DNA of 64,000 nt. Origin: Klebsormidium nitens (taxonomy: Eukaryota; Streptophyta; Klebsormidiophyceae; Klebsormidiales; Klebsormidiaceae). The position numbers and the translations under genes are program-made. Location: the NCBI GenBank assembly GCA_000708835.1, contig DF237163.1, positions 12,673 to 76,672 on the forward strand, written 5' to 3'. Shown here in pieces: positions 43,449 to 55,100 of this stretch (within the stretch, counting starts at the first letter, position 1; every line of letters starts with the position of its first letter). The notes under the pieces were generated by a model. The model was not told the origin of the DNA. It saw only the letters and a list, made by a program, of their open reading frames with translations, and searched no databases.

Positions 43449-44690
43449 AGGTTTAGACAGTGTCTCTTGTTTCACAAGCTTGGCCGGGCCTCCCTAAGGG
43501 GTGATCGGACTTTGGTCCATAGAAGTTGAGATCAGAGTCGCACCTGAACCCCTCCGCGCTTGCCAGCAATGTTCATATGTTTACCAGTTGGAAGCATGTG
43601 TCATGTATCGTCAGCGTCCAAAGGGGGGCTTTCCTCCCCACGCAACTGATCATTTTCTAACTTATTGAAAGCGTCTGAGCTACCGAATTTGGCTGCGCTG
43701 TACCGTGAGGTTGGATCAGGCAATGAAGAAAATTTGGCTGCACGCAACAAGAGCTGGCGCCCCCGTTGGGGTCCTAGTTGGCAACTTAGCCGGGGCCGCA
43801 GCTTGCCACCAGCGCATGCGGGGACACTCAGGTGCGAGGTCGCTGCGCAGCAGACCAGGGACACTGTGTTGCAATCGAATGTGACGCTGCCTATACAGTG
43901 TGCATGCGGTTAATACTTAGTATACGCGCAATGACACAATGATGCACTCCGGCGTACAGACCGTCCACGCCATGGCTCATCTGCAAACTTGGAGCATGAG
44001 ACGCGCGGCGGCCAGTCAACTTGAGCATGTACTTCAAGCAGCCTCTATGAAATGTATCATGCAAATTGACATGCAAGTTGAAGCGTCCGACGAGTGCCCC
44101 AGCATCACGTCATGCGAGCAATTATCATCGGCGCCCCCCGCTAGCAGCGCTCGGCCGCGTTTGAGCTCAAAGATGACGTAAGTTGCATGATCTGGACGGT
44201 GGGCATCCGATCTCGGTTCGAGCGTGTGTGTGCATTGCCATGAATTTAGCTTTATCGATCTGGGAAGCTCACTTATTAGCACGTCATGTCGAAGTATACG
44301 TGCATGATATCATCATGCAGGGCTCCCAGGCACCATCAACAGCGCTAATTCATACATTGGCTGTATATAAATAACGGCCGGACTCACAAGCAGGCAACAT
44401 GCATGCTATTGCAACTCTTCTTGAAAAGAAGGACGAAGACGTTGATTCAACTCCCCGCGGCTCATGAAGCCCATACTGATCCACACATGGCATAGCTTTG
44501 AAAGCCAAAAAAAAAATGGGCTCTTCCTTGCTGCTGGCACGCTTGGCAGATTGTAGAAGCAGACATGGCACGTAGATGGCGGAACAGCTCTGCGTAGATT
44601 TTACGAATTAAGGCATTCTACGTAAAGCTGGACTATTTCGACGCTAGCCTACTTCGAGTATATTGCTAGGCTTCAGGTAGTATCAAATTC
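43449..44690. other. Downstream non-coding region with CATGCA island
   Basis: No gene is recognised. From about 43900 to 44420 the sequence again shows CATGCA/TGCATG strings (43904, 44302, 44318, 44399), a perfect 8-bp inverted repeat TGCATGAT/ATCATGCA with a 3-base spacer near 44301-44319, and a TATATAAATAACGGCCGG string near 44363. It resembles the islands at 9.1-9.8 and 30.1-30.8 kb. It separates the gene-bearing part of the window from the repeat-rich part. Confidence 0.45.
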
Positions 44691-47000
44691 TGAAGTGATT
44701 GCGTCTCGGTATTCCCAGCTTGACACAAAAGGTCGCGTTTTCTACATACAAAGCGGATTGCATTGAGGTCCGTGCTGCTTGGATTAGCGAGTGCAAGGCT
44801 GCTTTCGAAAGCCTCATTTCAGCTCGGACGCGAGTCGTGCTTCCTGAAAGGTCAACTTACGCCTCCCGCCAAAATGGAAGTCGCTTCGTATCAGTGGCGG
44901 GAGTCGCAGTACGCGGGAGTCGCACCGTACGCTTATCCAAGGCTTCACCTATTTACAGGCCTTTTCCTGGCAGCGACGTAAGTGACTGCCAAAACATTTT
45001 GTCCCTGCCCACTATGTACAGAAGACTGCACGTGTACATTGCAACACGTAGACTCAGCAGGCAAACGCGCAATATGATGGTACGCCAGAGGAATACGATC
45101 GAGCAACAATGGGAATGATGGCACGAGGCTCAGGCTGGGAGAGAGAATATGACGACTATAGCACGCAAAGTGTTAGACCAAGCTCCTCCTGGCCTCAGCT
45201 ACGCACACCAACGTGATCACAACGGACGGCCTCCAACGCAAGGAATCCGGCTGGAGACGATCAGCAATACTTGTTTCGGCCCAGCCCGCCGTTGTGATTC
45301 GAGGCGATAGCAAGAAATTGCAGGATTTGTCCAGTTTCACAGCGGCATACAAGTGGACTTAATGTCGAAACGGATACCCTGAAATCAATATGGAAGATTC
45401 AAGCAGGCTAGCGCTTCTCCACCAATTGCGCAGGACAGTCTGCGCTTTTCTCCAAGCAGCGTTCAAGAATGACAGGCACGAGGGCTCAGAGTACGTTCAT
45501 CATTTGTTGATAGCACTAATAGTGCCGGACAATCCTTCCTTGCCTCAGCTACTGAACCGGATAGCCGTCGACTGGAAGGATTACGAACAGAGACGAGCTA
45601 GGCAACTTGAGTACTGTCTATTTTCCGTCCACGTCCACTTCTGCTATAGCAAACACTGGTGCATTCGATCGCTTTTCCACTTGCGAATCACAAGGTGCTG
45701 TCAAGCCACACCTCTGTTGTCTGAAATACGAGCGGATCCGGAAAGAAAGAGGCGCCTGCTACCGGCGCAAGCAGTCGTCACTTATGCAAATATGATCACG
45801 AGCTACAAAAGCCATCTCGTTATTGGAATGCCGCTGCATTGCAGCGTCGCCCAGCCAAAGCAACAGCTTGTTCAAAGCTCATTTCCCGTATAGTGCTCGA
45901 AACAGTAAGCAACTGGCCATCTTCGGCGCCCGATATGAATCTGACCGGCGCAAAAGAAACCACGAGACATCTGATGAAATATGGTCGACGAAAGAAAGTC
46001 GTCAAGAGGCAACAGCTATGGTGGCACAAAGTATGACCAGGTGCTCGCTTGCTTCTACAAATCGAGTGGGAAAGTTTGTGGCTTCTGACCGTTTAGAAAG
46101 GTCAAGCGCATTGGCAGCTGCAGTTTAGGCTACCATGCACTTCTCGTCCTTGCCATTCAAAGCTGGCCTTCACCTTGGTTAAAAATAGTTGGTGCGACAA
46201 TAACCCAGAACTTCTGTAAGTATGCCAGCACCTCGGTGGCCGGAGCGACACTCGAGCAGGTGCCGAGTTACGGATTGCATGACTGCATGGACGTCTCTGT
46301 CCCTTCATTGCGACGTGCACGTAAGTTGAATTGTGGCAAACCCGCAAGTAGGAAAGGGGGTCGCAATTAAGAGCCGCTTTTTTGAGTGGAATTCAACGCG
46401 GGCTCCGAGCGTTTTAGTGAGACAAAGCCGTTGGCGGATTCAGTGTTAGCCAGCTTCAGTAATCCTGGCCATCATTCGCGTTAGAAACACAAGGAGAAAA
46501 GTCCGCACTGAAAGTCAGAGCTGAAAGTTGTGAAAATTGAGACTTACTGATCGAATCAGTCAACCCAGTCGGAGCAAAATTGGTGACTTCGGACAAGGGC
46601 GAGGCCGCCAGAAGCGAGCAGGAGCGCGCGACAAGTGCGCGCAGTCGGATTGCGCGCAGTGTGGCCGGGCGGCGGTGTTCGAGCGATTGTGCGGCTTCTC
46701 GTGCGCGCGTTCGTCTTGCTAGTGGCGCGCTCGAGCGCGCGCCGTCCGACCCTGTTGCACACTCACAGGAAGCCCTTCGAGAGCCGGCGCGGTTTACATC
46801 AGAAAGGCAGCTGCGTGTTGTGAGCCAACAAAGCCAGAATTTGGAAAGCTCGTCGAGCGCCATCGCTCTAAACCCGGCGACTCTGCTTCAATGCGAACTG
46901 GTGATCTTGTCATAAATTAAGGATCGACGCAGCGTAACGGGCTAGTGATAGACGGCAGCAAGTAGAAGATTACAACCATATTCAGAGGGATCTATCATAG
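44690..47000. repeat. Diverged long repeat R1, copy a
   Basis: This stretch aligns patchily in the same order with 49.7-52.1 kb. Anchors: TGGATTAGCGAGTGCAAGGC at 44780 against TGGATCAGCGAGTGCAAGGC at 49772; GACAGTCTGCGCTTTTCTCC near 45433 against CAGTCTGCGCTTTTTTCC near 50668; a GCGCGC-rich core at 46600-46780 against 51830-51945; TGTGAGCCAACAAAGCC at 46819 against 51977. Offsets are 4.99-5.24 kb. Reading frames in one copy (for example 45390-45893) are broken in the other, so coding function is unlikely. Confidence 0.75.
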
Positions 47001-49690
47001 GTGTCATATCTACAAGTATCAAATTCGTGCCGCGGAACTGGTACCTTCGGACCACTGCCTTGGAAGGACTGGTCTCTAAGTCTTCTGCGTCTCACAACCG
47101 CGCTTGTATCCTGAAAGCGCTAAGCGACAGGGCTCGAAGTAAATGCTACAAATGAACCAGCAACCTTGGCACTGAGAGTGCCAGAAGTCTTTTCCTTGCC
47201 TCAGCCACGTGTCGTGATTGCTAGTCGACGGCTACTACTAACGTCAAACGGAGACGAAAACTTGGTCTGGTTTGAACTCTATTTTGGGCGAATGTCCCAC
47301 CAATCTCACTCACTTCCAATATAAGATGTTTGCATTCACGGACAAGCAGTGCAGGTGGCCGAATTCCGGACACTCGCGTGACCATGTGGTTCTGCCGAGC
47401 ATTGATTGCCGCTGTACAAAAGTATATGTCGCTTAGCAAAGATGGATTATCTGCTACGTGTCCAAGCCGCCAGATAGGGACTCGCCTCAGATTTGGAAGG
47501 ACGGCCACAACAAACCAAGGCTCAGGAACGCACGCGCACGAGATCTATGAAGCGCAACAGGGCGCTAGAACAGATTCTAACCACGACAGCAGAAACGTGT
47601 GTCCTTCTTTCGTGCTGATGCGGATGGTTGAGGTGACTGCACGCTGACCTGCCCACACTGGTTCCCGTTGCTTGTTGCATATTTTTGAGTCTGCAATCTC
47701 ATGCGAGTTAGTCGAACTTGAAGTCCCTTTCAAACCAAGGATTCCTGTATGTGGGCGACTCTTTGAGGTTGACAAACCGGGCGGCCGACGAGCAGCCGGG
47801 AGTATTAAACTATTAACTAGAAGGGATTGACTCTTCCGATCTGGAGATGTGAAGATTAAGCGACGTAGGTTTGGTTACGCAGCACGGCCCACGACATACT
47901 GGCGTAACCAGGTAAGTACTCGATTAGCAGCTCTGTTGATTGTCGCCAACAAGAATACAAGCACGACCGAAGCATGAACGAAGCGGAGTTCAATCTCTGA
48001 AGGCCGAGACGTTGCCGCTAGTCCGCTCGATCTGCGAGTCGAAGCACAAGCGGAAAGAAGGAGGCGCCCGCATTGGCGTGCATCAGGCGCCGCTTTGTGC
48101 TTCATCAAGAGCTAAAATGGCCGTCTGATCACCTTTTCCACATACCGCTGCTTCTCAATGTGCCTGAGCAACAGAAAGTTTTGATGGCTAAGCCCTTTCA
48201 AGCCGCCGGAGTTCAGGAGTGCAAGCTGTGGAATGAAAGCAACCGGCAACATTTGCGGCGTATGATCGATGGCAGAGCCGGTCGAGAGGATCGACGGCAG
48301 AGCCTTCAAGCGGTCAGTGCCAGTAGCTATCTTTGCGACAAAAGCGAACGTGCACTCGTTTTCTTTTGCTTTCAACCGGAATTTACAGTGTTTGTGGCCT
48401 CTGACAACACCGACGGTCATGGCATGGCAGCTCGGACGCACCTCGACTCCGAGTCTACCAAGAGGTTGTCGCCCTTGCCACCGTGGAGCTAGCTTTGAAA
48501 ATGATGGGAAAGAATCATATCGTATTGTACCTATGAATGTGCATCTTCGTGACCCGCAGATTGGCTCTCGACAAGAAGAAGACTTGCAGATAAAGAAGCT
48601 CACAAGATGGACCTCTCTTCAGCTGCGATTAACATGGCCGATGCTGAACTTAGTCGAATAGGGGCAAGACGTGGCCAGGGAAGGATCTCGCAGCAAGGAA
48701 GCGGGGCTTTTATCTCAAAATACAGCCCCCTCGTGTATACTCACACACAAGCACTTCAGCCTGGTGACCATCGGCAAACCTGGCCCGGGTGCCCGGGCCG
48801 GCCTGACCGCCGCTGCGACGCGCGAACGCGCGCCCTCACGACGCGCGCCCGCGGGCCAAGCCCTCAGGCCGACACAACGGTGCCAGACCGCGACGACGGC
48901 CCAGTTGCGGGCCAGCCGCGCCTTGCGTGAAACAGCAGCGGGCAGCACGTGCCTCGAGAGCTCGCTACTAGGCGCTTTGCCAGCGGCACGAACTTGTACT
49001 TAGGGAGTCAGAGGCGGTCACTACGGCGTCACTACTTGCACCCGTTTTTCTCAGTCGAGTTAGATATTGATTGGAGATATTCGATGAATTCCACGAAACG
49101 GCTCACGATCAAGTCAGCTTCTTCGTGAGACCAATCATGGCGATGCTTGCGAACGCCAATGATAAGTTAGTCTGTCCTTGCCGCGTGCTAAATGGCGGAT
49201 CAGAAACAGCCGGACGGCACCGAGCTACGCGCGGGTCGGACAAAACGGGTTCTCCTGTGTGTAAGAGGTTTCCCGGATTGCAAAGGAGAAGTAGTTGTGA
49301 TTGGACGCTACCCAAAAGCATTTCACGTTATCGCAGGACCTGGTCATCCACAAAACTCTGTGCTGACGGCATCGTCACCGCAAGATGCTGCTAACGGGCC
49401 TCCGAATCAAAAAAGCAGGCGAGTGACGATATTCGCCAGACGAAGCCGTCCTGGCCCTATCAGGCGCACGAGACCTTACAGGTGTCAAGCCGCTAAACGG
49501 GAATATTCAGAACAATCATAAAGGAAAAAGTTCGTGAAGCCTCTTCACTTGAGCTTTTAGCTACCTGCACGGGCGCCGGATGAATGAACGCGCACCGCAT
49601 GACCAAGTCAAAACGATCGACTTTGAGCTGTCTAGTCTCCTTCCCGGACCTTTTTGTTTGTATCCGATTCTGCGCAAAGGTTTCCGCGAC
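47000..49690. other. Repeat-derived region without gene
   Basis: No supported coding region. It contains one copy of the GCACT...AGTGCC/CCTTGCCTCAGC phrase at 47169-47207 and a GC-rich core at 48780-48970 (GCGCG and GCCCGGG strings) like those inside R1 and R2. The open frames in the core exist in several phases at once, as expected from composition alone. Confidence 0.5.
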
Positions 49691-52130
49691 GCATATCTGA
49701 GAGCGAGCGCCTTCGGACGTTTTGGACAAAGAAAGACAAGATCAAGCAGATTGGGCGGACGTACGTGCGCTTGGATCAGCGAGTGCAAGGCTGCTTGCGC
49801 AAATATTTCATCCTCGTTTCAGGCTTGGGAGAAAGGCGTGCTTCTTGAAAGGTCAACTTACGCCTCACGCCGCAACAATAGTCGCCTCTTAATCATGGCT
49901 GGAGTTGCACGCTTACCCGAGGCTTCACCTAGCCACGTGTAATTTTCTTGGCAGCAAACATGACTGCCAACAGAATTTTATCCTTGCCCAGAACGCACGA
50001 AAACCTGCACGTGTACGTCGCTACACATAGAATCAGCAGCCAATGCACAATATGGGAACGCTAGAGAACTCGGATCGAGCAACACACAATAAAAAGCATG
50101 GCACGGTGCTCAAGATGTAAATGCATTGGCTACTTGGCGCGCAGAATGCCATAAGGTTCCTCCTTGCCTCAGAACACAAACACCAAGGTGGTCTGCTCGA
50201 CGGCTACCGGCCCAAGGATCTCCAAAGGAAGACAATCAAGAAAAACTATTTTCGGCCTTCAACTTTGTTTCTTGGGCAGAGCCGCCCGATTGATGATTAA
50301 CGTTATGACGCTGCATCTGCTTCTTTTCTGCTTAGTCCTCAATCTGTCGAGAGCACTTAAGCAAGTCTCGGTAAGACGCAAAACCATGCATGAAATACTT
50401 ATGCACAAGAGGAAATAGACGTGGCAGCCGCACACCAACGTGATTGCACTCGACCGCTACGTCCGACGCGAGGAATCCGATTGCAGATAATCAGGAGTGA
50501 TTTTTCCAGCCCGACCCGCCGCTGTGATGCGAGGCAATATCTAAACTTGGGTGGAACTGCAGGCCCAGGTTCACAGGGCCTAGAAGTGGAATTTTTGGCT
50601 GAAAAAGGTCACGTGCCCTTGGCATCTTCAAAGGAAGGTTGCAGGCTTCTCCGTCTGCTGTGCAAAACAGTCTGCGCTTTTTTCCAAGCAGTGTTGGAGG
50701 ATGATGGCACGAGGGCTCAAAGGTAACTTCTCTAATTCAACGATAGCACTGAAAGTGCCAGACACTTCTTCCTTGCCTCAGCTACTCACTTGAGCAGCCG
50801 TCTAATGAACGGTTTAAAACAGAGACGAGCAACAGAGTACTATACATTGGCCTTTCACGTCCGCTTCTGCCATAGACGGTATTGCTGCATAGAATCGCTG
50901 TTCCACTTTTGACATACACGGCGCTGGCAATCCCCGCCTCTGCTGTCTAAGCGGAAAGAACACGGCGCCTGCAACCGGCGCACGCAGTCGCTGTTCAAAA
51001 TATCGTTTACGAGCTACGAAAGCCCTGTCGGGTTGAGAAATACTGCTTCTTTACAAATTCCCTCACTCAAAGCAGCAATTTTGCGAAGTTCATTTCTGCA
51101 GCTTTGTTCAACTGTGCAAGCTCTTAGTTCGCCGAGCAAGTAACCAAGTTCGACGCCCAGTGAAAAGCTAGGCTAGCGACGCGGAAGAAACAACGAGACA
51201 GACATCCAATCAAACGGTCAACGCGACAGAAGTTCGTAAAGAGGCAATGGGTAACGTGGCACGATATTCGATTAGGTACTCGCCCGCCTCTACTAATCGA
51301 GTTGAAAAGGCTCGTGGCTTCTGACCGTTGAGGAGGAATGCAACAGTGGCAGCTGTGATCTTGGCTACCAAAAACGTCTCGTCCCTGCCATGTGCAGCTA
51401 GCTTTAACCTTGGTGAAAGATAGTTGAGCGACATATACTAAAGAGTGTGCAACTTGGTGGCCGGTGCGGCTCTGTAGCGGGTGGCGAGGCCGCAGATCCA
51501 CAACATGGACTGTTTGAAGTTGCGCGTGAAGCGGATTTGAAAGCATTGCGAACAGAAAAGAAGATTGCTAAATGGGGACCGTACATTTTGATTAGAGGCT
51601 CCGAGCGCCCAATGAGATAAGGAGGTTGTTGGCGGGTATAGCAAGAGCGCCCAGCTTCAGTCGTCCTCGCCATCGTTACGGTGAGATATAAGAGACAGGA
51701 ACTTCGTATGCTCTAAAGGCAGATTGTCAATCTCAAACGAGACTTACCATCTAGGTTAGAGCTATCGGAATTAAAGGGTCGTGAGTCCAAACAAGGGCCA
51801 GGCCGCAAGCAGCGGGCACGAAGCGCGCATCCAGTGCGCGCAGTGAAGCACGCAGCGCTTCCGCGCGCGCGCGCTTGTGCGGGTGTTCCTGCGCGCGCCC
51901 GGCTCGCTGGTGCGCTCGTGCGCGCGTCCGAACCTGGTGCGCAGGTCAAACATCAGAGAATGCAGCTGCGTCTTCTTGTGAGCCAACAAAGCCAAAATCC
52001 GGAAAGCTCGTCGCGCGCCGCCGTTCTAAACCCCATAACCACTCGCTTCCATGCGAAGTGATCTTTGCCAACGCATGCATGAAACTAGTAAAACATGATG
52101 AAGGCCGGAAGACGCCTCGAAGCGACTTGA
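49690..52130. repeat. Diverged long repeat R1, copy b
   Basis: Second copy of R1, colinear with 44.7-47.0 kb by the anchors given there. A shortened related piece follows at about 52490-52740, with another GC-rich core (52545-52640) and a CAGATGCGCCGTCTTGTTTT phrase resembling the CAGCTGCGTCTTCTTGTG of R1b near 51964. Many small insertions and deletions separate the copies. Confidence 0.75.
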
Positions 52131-55100
52131 TAGTTTAAAAGGGCGTCCAGCCGGTGTTTCAGCAGCAAACCCGTGGACTCATGATCAGCAACGCTTCTTT
52201 GTTGATATTGATCAGTCACAGAAGCATTGAAAACAATCGTAGAAATCTACAGTGTTAATTTTTCTCAAATTATCGGCGAGAGCGGGGCAAGCCAGCTTAC
52301 CACAAGTCAAAGCGGACGAGACAAACGATTAATAGAACCGCTTCCTTACGGTCCTCGCCTCCTTACTCTAAAGGAGGCAAGGACTTTCGTGGTTGCAGTC
52401 TGCGACAGTTTCGATGATTTTGCCTTAGGTTAAAAATCCGGGACGATTGACCTTCATGAAAGTTAGACCGGAAGGAGGGGAGCAGCGGAACCAGGTTAGT
52501 CAACGGCAAGATGAAAGGCTTTTTATGAGCACACCCTGTCAGCAGCGGCCAGCCGAGAGGCGGCGCGCGACCGCGAGCAGTCAAGCAGGGAGGTGCTCGC
52601 GCTCTCAGGCACGCAATCCGGTTTTAGCGTGCACGCGCAAAAAACCGTACAAGTGAACGCAGCCCGCTCGACATCTGAAGTTCAGATGCGCCGTCTTGTT
52701 TTGAGCCGCTGGTCGCGTTTTGAGGCATCTCGTCAAGCGCTAAGACAATAAAGAGCGTACGCTTTTCTCTGAAAATGATAAAGGACAGTCAAAACTGCAG
52801 CACGGATTGAACAGAGTTTGACGGCCTCGGTGCGACGGCCTCGGTTCGACGGCCTAACAAAACGGCCTACATATGATGAGGCTAATCCGCTGCTGCAATG
52901 ACGGAGACCCGCTGCCATGCCTACAATCGGCTGTCGGACTGAGGGCACCCGCGAGACGCTTTAAATCCGAAAGAAGCAGACCATTAGTATTATCAGGCCT
53001 CACAACCCTATCAATTAAGATCCGTATTTGTGGCTAGCTTTACGCAACAGCTTTCTCTTTTGCGTCGATTCAAAGCGGACTTGGGAAGGGGTGCTGATAA
53101 TCCGCATCGAAATAGTTTCAAAGAGACAGGAAAGAACGACCTAAAGGATCGGGGTTATTGTTAAGAGGTATTGACACAGTAAGTAAACCCTAGGACGTTG
53201 TCGATCTTGGTGGCTATTTCCGAGCGAGGTCTCTGTTTGCAGCCCTTTTGGTTGCCAGAGAGGGTCATCCTTGCCAGATAGTAGGAAACTGGTTCCTCTA
53301 TGGTTTCCAATTATACAGGAACAAGTCGAATGTGGGCGGCGTTCTTCGACACGAGCACATATATAACCCCAGCTGGCCGTACTGTAAAGCTTAGGACTTT
53401 CAAGCTACACAATCTGCAATATTATCGTATCCAAGCAACATGGCACGATGGCTCAAGATGGGTGCAACCAAGACACATTAGCACTGATCTAGTGCCAGAC
53501 GCTTCCTCCTCGCCTCATCCACATCATCCTGATCGCACTCGATTAGTAATACAGGCAAATTTTTGATATTTATGAGGATCAAGACGCATTGGGCAGAGCT
53601 GCCGGGGTGTTAAACGTAAGAACCTTCTACTTCCATTTTTGTTTCCTTCCCATCGCTGGGGAAAAATAGATGATCTATTGATAATTATTCAACAAACAAA
53701 TAAGCAAGAAGGTGGCTAGACTTGGCCAGAGTCGCTGACTCTTGGGAGCAGACGTACTATACTTCAATGAGCAAGCGGGCCGGCCTCGAAATGGAAAAGG
53801 CCGCTGATTCCTTCACTTTCATAGAACGAGACCAGACGCAGCAGTCGTAACTCCACCATGCAGCATACTATGACCCCGCTTCTGGACTTCGAAGCCGGAA
53901 AAACGGAAGAAACACAAAATAGAAGGCTCAAAACCATCCTCGTGATATACCTTAATGGCAACAGAATCTTTTCTGGCTTAGCTTGGTCAAACCACTGGAT
54001 CTGAAGTCCTTGGCTGGCTCAATATGCCGCTCGAAGCGGCGGCTTCAAAAGTGACAGCTAAAGGTAAAAGGGCACGAGAAACGGTATGCAGTGCCCCGGC
54101 GCATTTGAACCCCTCTGGTCAATTGGGAGTCTGGGAACAAACGAGTTTGACGACTAGAGCAGAATTGAAGTGATTCGCTTGATCAGAACCAACGTCGGCC
54201 GCTAAGTATACATGTGTCGCGATAGCTTTAAGTACTACGTTGAGGAATGCCGCCAGCGGTACTCTCCTCGCCGGTTGCGGTGGGCTGCTTAATCATCAGG
54301 CGGTTGGCAAATCTCTGTCAAAAACAAGGGTTACTGGGTGCCCGTAGCATCTGGAACGGCCCTAGTGAAGGTAAGTTGGAAATAAAGTCGATGGAGAAGC
54401 ACAGTATAGGAACACGTCTCAGAAATTGCGTAATTTAACTCACCCACACCCAAAGAAGGAGCGGTGTGCAGAGTAGACTCTTCGTAGCCCCGGCATACAT
54501 AGCGATTACCAAACGAGAACCGTTGGCATGCAAGCTTTGCCAAGCGGCCTCGTCGTTGCCAAGGTTTCTGATTCAAGCTTGTCTTGAATGGTACTTGAGA
54601 TGTTGCCACGTCGGCTACTTGAGACAGTGGCCAGTCTCAGGAAAAACGACTTCGACAGTGGCTTTGTAGTTCGAGGGCTTGGGTCGACCCGGGCATGGCG
54701 GAGAACATTTGCCAAGCTGTTTCATCCTCACCACAAACACGTAAGGAGAATCCGGCAGGGCTGATCACAAGTCTCATTCGCCCACAAGCATCTCGGTACC
54801 TTGCAAATCTTAGGCCGGACTCTCCAGTCTCTTTCGTTCAACACAGTAATGAACGCAGTAAATGCATACTCAACTTGAAACCAACGCCATGCCGCGCGAC
54901 AAGGAAAGCGAGATCGTGAATACTTACGCTGACATTGAAGTGTAATTCTTGGATTCGGCAGAATGCTTATGCCGCTTCGACAGCGGCAAAATTCTTACTA
55001 GGACTAGCCGCCCTCGTGGTTGTAGGAGGAACCTGGGGTTGCAACTTGGGGAAAATTTGTGCAAGTACTTTGTGACGACATCCAGACGCGCTCATTTCTA

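Noticed and set aside
45390-45893. 167-codon ATG frame in repeat R1a
   Set aside because: The matching part of R1b is interrupted by stops and frame changes, and no domain is visible.
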